A stretch of DNA of 64,000 nt from Sulfurimonas sp. UBA2011 (GTDB lineage Bacteria > Campylobacterota > Campylobacteria > Campylobacterales > Sulfurimonadaceae), in the NCBI GenBank assembly GCA_002335055.1, contig DDCH01000005.1:11226-75225 (forward strand), in the 5' to 3' direction. A program made the translations under genes and the position numbers. The notes beneath the pieces are model-generated. The model had not been told where the DNA came from, did not search any database, and saw nothing but the letters and a program-made list of their open reading frames with translations. Shown here piece by piece: positions 18,529 through 26,608 of the stretch; positions within the stretch are counted from its first letter, which is position 1; each line of letters starts with the position of its first letter.

Positions 18529-18808
18529 ACAAATATATAAGTAGCAATTGTAAAATGGCTACCGTAGAAAACTTTATGATAAAAGAAGGTTTCTTGATTT
18601 TATGCCTAAATATAAACATAGAAATAAGAGAACCAAAAGTTCCTCCAACAAAACTTGAAAGGAGTAGTTTTTTCTCAGACACACGAGATATATTTTGAGT
18701 GTTTTTTAAGGCTTGTAGTTTATCATAAGCATAAAGAGTGAAGGAAAAAGTACTGACTAGAAAAAGGTATAGTTCAAAATAAGTAAGAGTAAAGTTTATA
18801 TGTAACAT
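18479..18808 (-). CDS. Small DUF1294 membrane protein
   Basis: 109 residues, two to three membrane segments. It has the DUF1294 pattern: YAYDKLQALKN, a basic turn with RVSEKKLLLSSFVGGTFGSLISMFIFRHKIKK, and a final hydrophobic helix. Function of the family is unknown; some members are fused to cold-shock domains. The start is taken at ATG 18808 because an upstream TTG (18823) would overlap the exonuclease coding sequence. It overlaps the downstream protease gene by 50 bp. Probably co-transcribed with the exonuclease gene, whose stop is only 5 bp away. Confidence 0.7.
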   Translation of the reverse strand: MLHINFTLTYFELYLFLVSTFSFTLYAYDKLQALKNTQNISRVSEKKLLLSSFVGGTFGSLISMFIFRHKIKKPSFIIKFSTVAILQLLLIYLYVYQGLYISQTLHKYI

Positions 18809-18813
18809 TTTGA

Positions 18814-19344
18814 TTATACGCAATGCTCAGTTGGCATACTATTTAAGATCTCTAAAGTCTTAGTGACATCATAGATAGCACTGTGGTACTGTTCATCATC
18901 AAAGTCGATATTATAATACTTACAAGCTTCAATGAGTTTAGGGTTTTTGAGATTTCCTTTTTGATTGAGTGTTTTAACGATTTTTTTATTTTCTTTCATT
19001 GTACAGAAGTGATTGTCAAATGTTAGTAAGTCACCAATATGACGCAGTTCAAAAGAGATATTGTGTGCAACAAGTGTTGTGGTGTTTTTACAAAATTCTA
19101 TAAAATCTTTATCATCTTCAAAATACTCTTCATAGTCTACATCTTTTCTTAATCTCTTTAGTCTATCTGGAGATAGCTTATGAACGGCTAGCGCATAAGG
19201 ATTTACTTCATAGTCTGAGAAGTAGTAACGGTGAAAGGTATCAAGAACTTCATACTTATTCCCTACTTTTTTTACACGAAACGCAGCCACTTCAATGACA
19301 TCATGTACATTTGATGAGTTCGTCTCAAAATCTAATATAATCAT
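18814..19344 (-). CDS. DnaQ-like 3'-5' exonuclease (DEDDh family)
   Basis: 176 residues. Exo I is ILDFETN (Asp5, Glu7), Exo II is LVAHNISFELRHI with its Asp in place as Glu/Arg-flanked, and Exo III is HSAIYDVTKTLEIL with the His and Asp of the DEDDh type. A stand-alone proofreading-like or RNase T-like exonuclease of the kind found next to DNA polymerase III epsilon in the family tree. Too short to include a tau- or UvrC-like extra domain. Its start overlaps the EamA transporter stop by 4 nt, so it is coupled to that gene. Confidence 0.8.
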   Translation of the reverse strand: MIILDFETNSSNVHDVIEVAAFRVKKVGNKYEVLDTFHRYYFSDYEVNPYALAVHKLSPDRLKRLRKDVDYEEYFEDDKDFIEFCKNTTTLVAHNISFELRHIGDLLTFDNHFCTMKENKKIVKTLNQKGNLKNPKLIEACKYYNIDFDDEQYHSAIYDVTKTLEILNSMPTEHCV

Positions 19345-20213
19345 TCTTCATTCTTTATAGGTCGGGTAAGAATATATCCACCAATTAAAATAGGGATAAG
19401 TCCAAGTGCTTGTCTTATACTCGGTGACTCGTCCAAAAACAAAAATGCAAAGACTATAGTCATCAAAGGGACTAAACCCATCATAGCACTAACTTTGGTT
19501 ATGGAAACTCTGTGAAGTGCTTCTATCCACATAATCTTAGAGACTACATATACGGCTATACCGATGATGAGAAGATAGGGAAGTGCTTCTTTAAACGCAG
19601 GGTATGATACTGCTGGTTCAAGGAAGTAGGCAAGTGTTGCGATAAAAGGAAGACCTACAACAGTTCTAAATGTTAGTATAGTTTCACTAGAACAAAACTG
19701 TCTTGCTCTTTTTTGGTAAAGGTTGGCAAAAGGAGCAATAGCTGCACCTGCAAGGATAAAAAGATCACCCTTATTTAGTGTCAACTCCTCTGGTATGAGT
19801 ACGACAATAGCTCCAACTCCCATAACAATAGAACCTAGTAGATGAAGCCTGTCCATCTTTTCCTTGCCTAAAATATTAAAATAAAAGAAGGCAAAAAGTA
19901 GTTGTAAAAAGACTATAACAGCCATATTTCCAGCACTAGTATATCTAAGCCCAATAAACACTAAAGTAAAAAGGATAGTGATAAAAAAGCTTGTGAGTAG
20001 TAAGTCTTTATATGCAGTTCTGTTTTTTAACTCGCCAAATCGCTTGTGTTTAAACATAAGTATAAGAAAAAAGAAAAGGGCGATGATTAGTGAGTATGTG
20101 TAAGTATGAAGGGCACCTATATATGCCATAGACATTATAGAAAGTATTGGGAACCAACTCTCTATGACTGAAAGACCGAGCATAAGAAGCTCGCCTTCTC
20201 TCTCTTTAGTCAT
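19341..20213 (-). CDS. EamA/DMT-family transporter
   Basis: 290 residues with about ten hydrophobic segments in two EamA-type repeats. The second repeat ends in the typical SAMMGLVPLMTIVFAFLFLDESPSIRQALG. Members of this drug/metabolite transporter superfamily export amino acids, purines or other small molecules; the substrate here cannot be told. The first ATG (20213) overlaps the stop of the upstream hypothetical gene by one base. Internal ATGs ten residues later are possible. Inner membrane. Confidence 0.85.
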   Translation of the reverse strand: MTKEREGELLMLGLSVIESWFPILSIMSMAYIGALHTYTYSLIIALFFFLILMFKHKRFGELKNRTAYKDLLLTSFFITILFTLVFIGLRYTSAGNMAVIVFLQLLFAFFYFNILGKEKMDRLHLLGSIVMGVGAIVVLIPEELTLNKGDLFILAGAAIAPFANLYQKRARQFCSSETILTFRTVVGLPFIATLAYFLEPAVSYPAFKEALPYLLIIGIAVYVVSKIMWIEALHRVSITKVSAMMGLVPLMTIVFAFLFLDESPSIRQALGLIPILIGGYILTRPIKNEE

Positions 20214-20953
20214 TAGAGTCTAATCTTTACCACTTTATGTGGAGTCTCTACAAATACTGCTTTAAAAGCATTTGCACGAATCTCTTTCATCTTTCCAGTT
20301 GCAAGAGGTGTTAAGAAGTATGCCACCTCAAGTGATTCATCTGCATCGTAGTTGTTATCATGTAAAAAGAGCACTTCTTTACCTAGTTTTTGTACTTGAT
20401 TTGCTAAAGAACGAGCATAAGCGATGATGGCCTTATGATGTCTATCGTACTTATGACCCATACCAAGAAAAACAAACTTTCCATTGAGGCGAATGTTTGG
20501 AACATCTATGTAGTTTAGCTCTTTATCGTAGCGAGTAAGTTGTGTTGAACTTAGTTTATCAAGGTCAGCATCAAACTCTTCGATGATAGGAGTAGGAGCG
20601 ATATTTGAACGGTTATAGGAGAATATATACTTAATTTCTACAAGTTTACCAGGGTATACTCTTTTAAGTCCTGCATTTACTATGTAAGACATAGGATCTT
20701 CGTTTAGGGGAACAAACTCATCGTATTTATCAAATCCATCTTCTTGTAAAAAAGGACTTAGCTTGTAGCCAACAGGACTAAGCTCAGGATTGTAAAGTAT
20801 GATAGTACCACAAACAGTTTTACGCTTTTTTTTAAGCATATTTTCCAAATCCTCTGAAGTTATTGTATCCTCATCTGATTCGTTTAAGTAGATATAATGA
20901 CCGTTGATGTAGTCCATATCAAAGTTAGTAGTAAATTTTCCAAATATTTGCAT
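20213..20953 (-). CDS. Conserved-looking protein of unknown function
   Basis: 246 residues, soluble, no signal peptide or membrane segment, and I do not recognise a family. The second half has a beta-alpha alternation (GKFVFLGMG, AIIAYARSLANQVQKLGKEVLFLHDNN, KAVFVETPHKVVKIRL) like a small Rossmann- or flavodoxin-type fold. The HKYDRHHKA stretch is rich in possible ligand residues. A purine-rich AGGATAAAGA lies directly before the ATG, as a ribosome site. First gene of a minus-strand run that continues through the transporter, exonuclease, DUF1294 and protease genes. Diverges from the hydrolase gene. Confidence 0.6.
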   Translation of the reverse strand: MQIFGKFTTNFDMDYINGHYIYLNESDEDTITSEDLENMLKKKRKTVCGTIILYNPELSPVGYKLSPFLQEDGFDKYDEFVPLNEDPMSYIVNAGLKRVYPGKLVEIKYIFSYNRSNIAPTPIIEEFDADLDKLSSTQLTRYDKELNYIDVPNIRLNGKFVFLGMGHKYDRHHKAIIAYARSLANQVQKLGKEVLFLHDNNYDADESLEVAYFLTPLATGKMKEIRANAFKAVFVETPHKVVKIRL

Positions 20954-20985
20954 TCTTTATCCTATAATAATTAATGGAAGTATAC

Positions 20986-20991
20986 TATAAT
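20986..20991 (+). promoter_or_regulatory. -10 element placed for a leaderless hydrolase mRNA
   Basis: TATAAT whose last base lies 7 nt before the ATG at 20999. Transcription would then start at or within one or two bases of the start codon. No Shine-Dalgarno is present between them. Confidence 0.5.
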
Positions 20992-20998
20992 TTGTACT

Positions 20999-21781
20999 AT
21001 GATTTATATAGCATTTTTACTTTTTACTTTTTTAACTTTAGCCTTTGTTTTTTATCAATGGCAGTTTCATATGATTTTCACTCCTACATACAAAAGAGAA
21101 GAAAAACTTGGTGCACATTGTTCGCTTTTAAGTATGACTACTGATGATGGGATAGAGCTTGAAGGAGCTCTATGTGAGCCTTCAAGTTCAAGTGCAACAC
21201 TTTTGTATTTTAGTGGCCGTTCTCATGATGGTGTAGGTATTATGAACAAATTGTCTCAGACTTATCCTCATACAAGAATCATCATCTTTAACTACCGTTC
21301 ATACGGTAAAAGTGGCGGAAGGGTTAGTGAAAAAAACATACTGAGTGATGGACTTAAAGTTGCAGGACTTGTAGAGAAAAACTATGGTCCATTTTATATG
21401 CTTGGTTACTCACTTGGTTCAAGTGTAGCCGCATATGTAGCTTCGCACCACAAAGTAAAAGCGCTCTTTCTCATAGGTGCCTTTGACTCCATAGCATCAC
21501 TTGCAAAGTCTAAGTTTGTAGATAGAGGAAAATTTCCACATATAAACCTTTCAAATATTTTTCGTTATAAGTTTAGAACTGGGGAACATATGCAAAGTGT
21601 GGATGCACCAACATATCTATTTGTTTCTAAAAAGGATGAAGTTACATATATCCAAAATGCACGAGAGTTAAAAGAGAAGGTAAAGAACCTTAGATACTAT
21701 TTAGAGGTAGAGGACTTGAACCATAAAGAGATTTTATGGGATGCACGAGTTGTAAAAAAAATAAATGAGGTGATATGTTAA
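20999..21781 (+). CDS. Membrane-anchored alpha/beta hydrolase (BEM46/FrsA-like)
   Basis: 260 residues: one N-terminal hydrophobic anchor (about residues 1-20), then an alpha/beta hydrolase with the oxyanion stretch LLYFSGRSHDG, FNYRSYGKSGG, the nucleophile elbow GYSLGSS, an acid in VSKKDEVTYI and a C-terminal His in DLNHKEILW. The order matches the catalytic Ser-Asp-His triad. Similar bacterial proteins are esterases or thioesterases of unknown substrate. No Shine-Dalgarno was seen; a TATAAT ends 7 nt before the ATG. The stop overlaps an ATG that opens the VanZ-like gene. Confidence 0.82.
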   Translation: MIYIAFLLFTFLTLAFVFYQWQFHMIFTPTYKREEKLGAHCSLLSMTTDDGIELEGALCEPSSSSATLLYFSGRSHDGVGIMNKLSQTYPHTRIIIFNYRSYGKSGGRVSEKNILSDGLKVAGLVEKNYGPFYMLGYSLGSSVAAYVASHHKVKALFLIGAFDSIASLAKSKFVDRGKFPHINLSNIFRYKFRTGEHMQSVDAPTYLFVSKKDEVTYIQNARELKEKVKNLRYYLEVEDLNHKEILWDARVVKKINEVIC

Positions 21782-22129
21782 AGGTACTGTTTTTTTATAT
21801 GTTTAGTGAGTATAGAGTACATAGCAACAACATCTATACATATTAGTGTTGTCGAGGGAATGTGGGATAAATCAAATCACTTTACAGCTTTTTTTACTCT
21901 TTATATTTTACTATCACTTAGTTATAATTCATTAGAGGCTTTAAAGAAGTTCTTGTATTTATTAGTTTTTGCAATACAGATAGAGATAGTTCAAGAGTTC
22001 ATTGGGCGAAGTGATTTTTCAATGTTAGATATTGTAGCTGATATAGTAGGTATTGTACTTGGAATTATTTTTTATTATTATTTTAAAAATACTTTAGAGA
22101 GATTAATAGCTAATTTTATTAAGATATAA
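21775..22129 (+). CDS. VanZ-like small membrane protein with an apparent 5' frameshift
   Basis: About 117 residues if repaired. The main frame from GTG 21806 encodes SIEYIATTSIHISVVEGMWDK with three or four membrane segments and the VanZ-like D-x-N-H-F and EIVQEFIGRSDFSMLDIVADIVG patterns. A far better start is the ATG at 21775, which has GAGGTGAT immediately upstream and overlaps the hydrolase stop. That frame reads MLKVLFF and then enters a run of seven T (21790-21796). Skipping one T joins it smoothly to ICLVSIEYIATTS in the main frame. So either this copy has a one-base insertion, the base is a sequencing error, or slippage occurs. Its 3' end overlaps the convergent truA by 27 bp. Confidence 0.7.
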
Positions 22130-22813
22130 ACCATTTGCGGGAGCTGGTTTAAGGCTTTTCTTTGAAGTGTTATTTAGTTTATCTTGTATATCAGCTGCGT
22201 TTAGTGTTAGAAGCGCTCCAACCATTAGACGGATTTGACTTCGTAAAAAACCATTTGCTTTAAAGTTTAGAACAAGATAACCCTTATACTCATATGAATA
22301 TGCCTTATATACTTCTCTTACACTGCTGTTTATATCACTTCCAGTTTTCATAAATGAAGCAAAATCATGCTCACCAACAAAAAGTTTAATATTTTTTTTA
22401 ATTGTGTCTATATCTAAGTCTTTTACAAAAGTAATATAGTCTGCTTCAAATGGATTACTCTCACCTCTTTTAATGAGATATCTATATGTTCGAACTTTAG
22501 CAGAGTATCTGGCATGAAAGTCATCAGAAACTTCAGAGATATGTTTGACATGGATACTTGAAGGTAACATATCGTTTAAAATCCTTTTGAGTTTTTGAAT
22601 GTCATGCCAAAATTCTGGAAGGTCAAAGTGACAGACCTGTCCTAAAGCATGAACAGACTTGTCTGTTCTACCACTTGCAATAACTTTAGAGTGTATAGCA
22701 AGTTGTTTTAAAACTTTTTGTATCTGACCCATTATGGTGTTTGTGGTCTCTTTTTGTATTTGAGAGCCTAAATAGTGAGTTCCATTATAGGCAAGAGTAA
22801 TTTTTACTCGCAT
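22103..22813 (-). CDS. truA: tRNA pseudouridine synthase A
   Basis: 236 residues. TruA makes pseudouridine at positions 38-40 of tRNA anticodon stems. The catalytic aspartate lies in SGRTDKSVHALGQVCHFD, and the family signatures HARYSAKVRTYRY and NGFLRSQIRLMVGALL are present. Last gene of a long minus-strand operon; one base separates its ATG from the stop of the permease gene. The 3' end overlaps the VanZ-like gene on the other strand. Confidence 0.95.
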   Translation of the reverse strand: MRVKITLAYNGTHYLGSQIQKETTNTIMGQIQKVLKQLAIHSKVIASGRTDKSVHALGQVCHFDLPEFWHDIQKLKRILNDMLPSSIHVKHISEVSDDFHARYSAKVRTYRYLIKRGESNPFEADYITFVKDLDIDTIKKNIKLFVGEHDFASFMKTGSDINSSVREVYKAYSYEYKGYLVLNFKANGFLRSQIRLMVGALLTLNAADIQDKLNNTSKKSLKPAPANGLYLNKISY

Positions 22814-23833
22814 CTAAAATCTTTTAAGAATAGTATTTCTATACATCGAATATGTGATAATAAGCCATGTGAGGATTACAGTAGGAATAGTGTAAAACCC
22901 AAGTGTATTTTGTAGTCCTATAGTAGCTCCGTAGTAAAGAATGATACTTACAAACAAAAAGAGATATATTTGTGATTTTCCATGTCTTGCATGTACAACC
23001 CCGATGGTAACAACAAAAAATAGACAAAGGACTGGAAATAGACTCATCAGCAAGTCTGTAATTAACATCTGCTTTTTGTCTTTTGCTCTATCATCTGAGA
23101 GCCAAAATTCTAAAGGTCTTTTATATACCCTCATATCTGTTTTCATGGTATCATTTATAATCATAGTTTCAAAATTAATCTGTGTAAACTTCTCTTTTGA
23201 GTAACTATAACCTTCTCCATCATAAAGTTTGAGTCTAAGAATTCCTGAGTCATTGAGGAGTTCTGCTTTTTTAGCAGCTATGAGGATCTCTTCTTTCTCT
23301 TTTTTATTAAACAAAAAAACCTTAGAAAAACTTCCATCATTCTCTTTTTTTCCAAGGTATAAAAGCCAGTCTCCAAAACTATTTCCAAACTCACTTGCCT
23401 CGAGGTTAAACTTCGCCTCACTCTTTTTGTAAGAGACAAAATTAGCTGAAAGAACAGTGGCATGTGGAAAGAGGATTAGAAAATCTAGTATAAGTACCAT
23501 ACTCAGAAGTAGGGCAGGTCTTAGTAGTGTCTTAATAATGTATGAGGGTTTAATTCCTAGTGCAAAAATAACTACAATTTCATTGTCATTTGAGAGTTTT
23601 AGTAGTGAGAGTGCTGAGGCTATGAAAAATGATATAGGTAAGGTATAAAAAAGAATTTCAGGTAAGCGAAATATATAAAGTTTTGTCATTTCCCAAACAC
23701 TTAGTTGGATAACCGCAGTATATGTTGCCAGTTTGATAAACAAAATTACAGATGCTATGGCAAATAGAGGTAAAAATATAGATATAAAAAGACTAGAAAG
23801 ATTAGCAGTAATATAGTGTTTAAGTCTCGTCAT
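22814..23833 (-). CDS. LptF/LptG-family (YjgP/YjgQ) permease
   Basis: 339 residues. Three N-terminal membrane segments, a periplasmic beta-jellyroll-like middle (about residues 125-250) and three C-terminal membrane segments are the layout of LptF and LptG, the inner-membrane permeases of the lipopolysaccharide export machine LptBFG. The DNEIVVIFALGI motif of the family (E-x-x-x-L coupling helix) is visible after the second segment. Which of F or G it is cannot be decided from this sequence alone. It sits 2 nt after the prepilin peptidase gene in the envelope operon. Confidence 0.88.
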   Translation of the reverse strand: MTRLKHYITANLSSLFISIFLPLFAIASVILFIKLATYTAVIQLSVWEMTKLYIFRLPEILFYTLPISFFIASALSLLKLSNDNEIVVIFALGIKPSYIIKTLLRPALLLSMVLILDFLILFPHATVLSANFVSYKKSEAKFNLEASEFGNSFGDWLLYLGKKENDGSFSKVFLFNKKEKEEILIAAKKAELLNDSGILRLKLYDGEGYSYSKEKFTQINFETMIINDTMKTDMRVYKRPLEFWLSDDRAKDKKQMLITDLLMSLFPVLCLFFVVTIGVVHARHGKSQIYLFLFVSIILYYGATIGLQNTLGFYTIPTVILTWLIITYSMYRNTILKRF

Positions 23834-23835
23834 TT

Positions 23836-24654
23836 TTAGTAGTTTGCCTTTATATATGCAAGAATTGGGCTTTCATATATAAATACTATAAAAGTGGCAA
23901 GTGCTAAAAATGGAACAAAAGGAACTCTTTGTTCTTCTTTTGATTTTTTGATGACAAAAAGCATAACAGGAAGTGCTAAAAGAGCAGAGAGGAAAATAGC
24001 TACAAGGGTGAGTTTTAGACCAAGTAATGCCCCCATAGTTGCAGCAACCATAATGTCACCTTCTCCCATTGCTTCTATTAAAGGAGTTCTATCGTAGTGT
24101 TTATTCCATGATGTTTTTGTTTTCAGTCCAGCTTTATATGCAGATGATGTAAGATAGTATGAGAATACAAAACGCAGTAGTGTAAATCCTCCTGCAAAAA
24201 GTAGAGCATTTTGGAAGTTTATAATTACTCCTTGTATACTCCATGTACCAAAAATAGCAAAAACAATAGCTAAAATATTTAAAGAATCGGGAACCATTTT
24301 ATATTTAAAGTCTATCATTGATAATGCTAGAAGCATTAAAAAACTTAGAGCTATAAGAAATGAGGGGAGACTAAGACCATACTGTGATGCGATAATGGTA
24401 AATATAAATGCAGCACTCAGTTCTATAAGTGGATATTGAATAGATATTTTAGCTTTGCAAAAAGAGCATTTTCCAGCTAGGAAAATCCATGAAATAAGAG
24501 GAATATTATGCCAAGGTTTGAGTTTAGTATTACATGAATAGCAATAAGAACCCTCGTAAACTACACTCTCTTCTTTTGGAATACGTAAAATTACTACATT
24601 TAAAAATGAACCAAATAAAAGACCGAAAACAAAAGCAATACTAAGTTCTATCAC
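23836..24654 (-). CDS. pilD: Prepilin leader peptidase / N-methyltransferase
   Basis: 272-residue polytopic membrane enzyme that cleaves type IV prepilin and pseudopilin leaders and methylates the new N-terminus. The N-terminal cytosolic loop has the two zinc-type pairs CYSC and CSFC around WHNIPLISW. The catalytic aspartates are in MIDFKYKMVPD and GEGDIMV. Its presence implies type IV pili or a type II secretion or competence apparatus. That matters because the arabinose-donor operon at 46-53 kb could glycosylate a pilin. The ATG overlaps the uppS stop by 4 nt. Confidence 0.93.
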   Translation of the reverse strand: MIELSIAFVFGLLFGSFLNVVILRIPKEESVVYEGSYCYSCNTKLKPWHNIPLISWIFLAGKCSFCKAKISIQYPLIELSAAFIFTIIASQYGLSLPSFLIALSFLMLLALSMIDFKYKMVPDSLNILAIVFAIFGTWSIQGVIINFQNALLFAGGFTLLRFVFSYYLTSSAYKAGLKTKTSWNKHYDRTPLIEAMGEGDIMVAATMGALLGLKLTLVAIFLSALLALPVMLFVIKKSKEEQRVPFVPFLALATFIVFIYESPILAYIKANY

Positions 24655-25328
24655 TTAAGACCTCCAAACCTACGTTCAACTTTTGTGAACTTATTTATGA
24701 TTTTTTCTAATTCTTTAGGTGTGAAGTCAGGCCAAAGAGTATCACAAAAAAAGAGTTCTGCATATGCTGATTGCCAGAGTAAAAAGTTTGAGAGTCTATG
24801 ATCCCCACCGGTACGAATAAGTAAGTCAACATTATGCTTACAATCCAATGCATCACTCATCATCTCTAGTGTGACATCGCCTTTGGAATCTTTAAGGGTG
24901 TTAATAGCTCTTATCATTTCATCTTGTGCACCATAGTTTAATGCAAGTGATTGAATAAGTCCATCACAATGTGCAGTCTTCTCTTCTACCATTTTGATAG
25001 TCTTTTGAAGTGTTTTAGAAAAAGCTTTTATATCACCAATAGACTCAAAACGGACATTGTTTTCTAGATAAACCGGAAGTTCGTTTTTTAGATAAGTGTT
25101 GAGTAGTTTCATTAAAAACTCTACCTCTAAACGTGGTCGCTTCCAGTTTTCTGTTGAAAAAGCATAAAGAGTAAGTCTTTCTATTTCAGAAGATTTTGAG
25201 CAGTATGTAGTTATGGTTTTAACTACTTCAGCCCCAGCCTCATGCCCTTTAACTCTTTTTTTTCCTTGAAGCTCTGCCCAACGTCCATTTCCATCCATGA
25301 TTATGGCTATATGTTTTGCTCTATTCAT
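24651..25328 (-). CDS. uppS: Undecaprenyl diphosphate synthase (cis-isoprenyl transferase)
   Basis: 225 residues. The enzyme condenses farnesyl diphosphate with isopentenyl diphosphate units in cis to make the C55 carrier lipid used for peptidoglycan and LPS. Signature IAIIMDGNGRWA with catalytic Asp12, then KRVKGHEAGAE, TLYAFSTENWKRP and LLIRTGGDHRLSNFLLWQSAYAEL at the C-terminus. It lies between coaBC and pilD with 8 nt and a 4-nt overlap, respectively. Its product is also the probable lipid on which the UbiA-type enzyme of the arabinose operon works. Confidence 0.96.
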   Translation of the reverse strand: MNRAKHIAIIMDGNGRWAELQGKKRVKGHEAGAEVVKTITTYCSKSSEIERLTLYAFSTENWKRPRLEVEFLMKLLNTYLKNELPVYLENNVRFESIGDIKAFSKTLQKTIKMVEEKTAHCDGLIQSLALNYGAQDEMIRAINTLKDSKGDVTLEMMSDALDCKHNVDLLIRTGGDHRLSNFLLWQSAYAELFFCDTLWPDFTPKELEKIINKFTKVERRFGGLK

Positions 25329-25336
25329 AAAAGTCC

Positions 25337-26560
25337 TTATACACTTTTTGCATTTTCTAAAATCTTAAATGCTATCTCTAACTTTTGTGCACTTGGAATT
25401 AAAGTTGAACCCTCTTTAGTGATAAATTCAACCTCATTGGTATCTGTTCCAAAACTACTAGAGTCTTTTAAAACATTTAAACATACAGCATCTATATTTT
25501 TATTTTTTAACATTTTGGTAGCATTTTCTTTTGCACTTTTTATATCCATCTCAGCTTTAAAACCAACAACCGTAATGTTCTCTTTATTTATACTAGCGAG
25601 TATATCTCTATTTTTTGTGAGTTTTAACTCCCAGTTTTCCCCTATACTATCTTTTTTGAGTTTTCCATTCTTCTTATTAGCTGGAACATAGTCACTTACA
25701 GCTGCTGCCATAAAAAGGAAAGGCTGTTTTTTTACCTTAGCTTTTATAAGGTCTATTGAATTAACTACTGACACATGCATTTCTTCTGTCTCTTGTACTT
25801 CAATGGTCTTAATATGAGCAGGTAAACCTGTATCAAATTTTGTACTAATGAGTGTTACATTAGCACCTTTGCAGTATAAAGCCGCTGCCATAGCTGAAGC
25901 CATCTTACCACTTGAAAAGTTAGAGATAAAGCGTACATCATCTATTTTTTCTACTGTTCCACCACCTGTGACTATAACACTTCTATCACTCCAAAACTCG
26001 TCTTTTAGAAGTGCTTGAGTTGTATTCCAAAAGATGTTTATAGGCTCAGCCATCGCACCATCACCAACAGTTTTGCATGCTAACTCTTTTATCTGTGTGT
26101 CTACAAAAGTATAGTGAGAATTTTGAAGAATTTTGAGATTCTCTTGTGTGATTGGGTTATCAAGCATATTTGTATTTGCTGAAGGTGCAAGAATTTTTTG
26201 CCCACTATATGCAAGTGCACATTGAAGCAGCATTGTATCAGCGATTCCGTGAGCAAGTTTTGCCATTGTATTAGCCGTTGCTGGTGCTATAACAAAAGTA
26301 TCTGCCCATTCTGTCGTTTTTATATGGTTAAAGTCATCAACCCATGATTCACTGACATCATCTAAAACCCTGTTTGACGTAAGTGTTTCAAATGTGAGAG
26401 GTGTTATAAATTTTTTAGCACTCTCACTCATAACTACTCTTACCTCTGCACCTGCTTTTACAAAAAGGCGTACCAGCTCAAGTGACTTATAACAGGCAAT
26501 AGAACCTGTAACACCTAAGAGTATTTTTTTGTTTTGAAGTAGGGTAGTTGGAATATTCAT
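25337..26560 (-). CDS. coaBC: Bifunctional phosphopantothenoylcysteine decarboxylase / synthetase
   Basis: 407 residues. The N-terminal CoaC flavoprotein (GVTGSIACYKSLELVRLF; SANTNMLDNPITQEN; decarboxylase Cys in LACKTVGDGAMAEP) is followed by CoaB (VIVTGGGTVEKIDDVRFISNFSSGKMA, and VSDYVPANKKNGKLKK). Together they convert 4'-phosphopantothenate and cysteine to phosphopantetheine for coenzyme A. Length is normal. About 48 bp separate it from glmU upstream, so an internal promoter is possible. Confidence 0.96.
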   Translation of the reverse strand: MNIPTTLLQNKKILLGVTGSIACYKSLELVRLFVKAGAEVRVVMSESAKKFITPLTFETLTSNRVLDDVSESWVDDFNHIKTTEWADTFVIAPATANTMAKLAHGIADTMLLQCALAYSGQKILAPSANTNMLDNPITQENLKILQNSHYTFVDTQIKELACKTVGDGAMAEPINIFWNTTQALLKDEFWSDRSVIVTGGGTVEKIDDVRFISNFSSGKMASAMAAALYCKGANVTLISTKFDTGLPAHIKTIEVQETEEMHVSVVNSIDLIKAKVKKQPFLFMAAAVSDYVPANKKNGKLKKDSIGENWELKLTKNRDILASINKENITVVGFKAEMDIKSAKENATKMLKNKNIDAVCLNVLKDSSSFGTDTNEVEFITKEGSTLIPSAQKLEIAFKILENAKSV

Positions 26561-26608
26561 GAGTTTTAAGTCTTTTTATTTATTTTACTTATTTTATCTA
26601 ATATAGGC

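Noticed and set aside
23278..23463. Minus-strand small frame inside the LptF/G permease gene
   Set aside because: Alternative-frame shadow within a gene with clear LptF/G topology.
25242..25691. 149-residue plus-strand frame across uppS and coaBC
   Set aside because: Antisense to two well-supported genes, low-complexity hydrophobic composition, no start signal.
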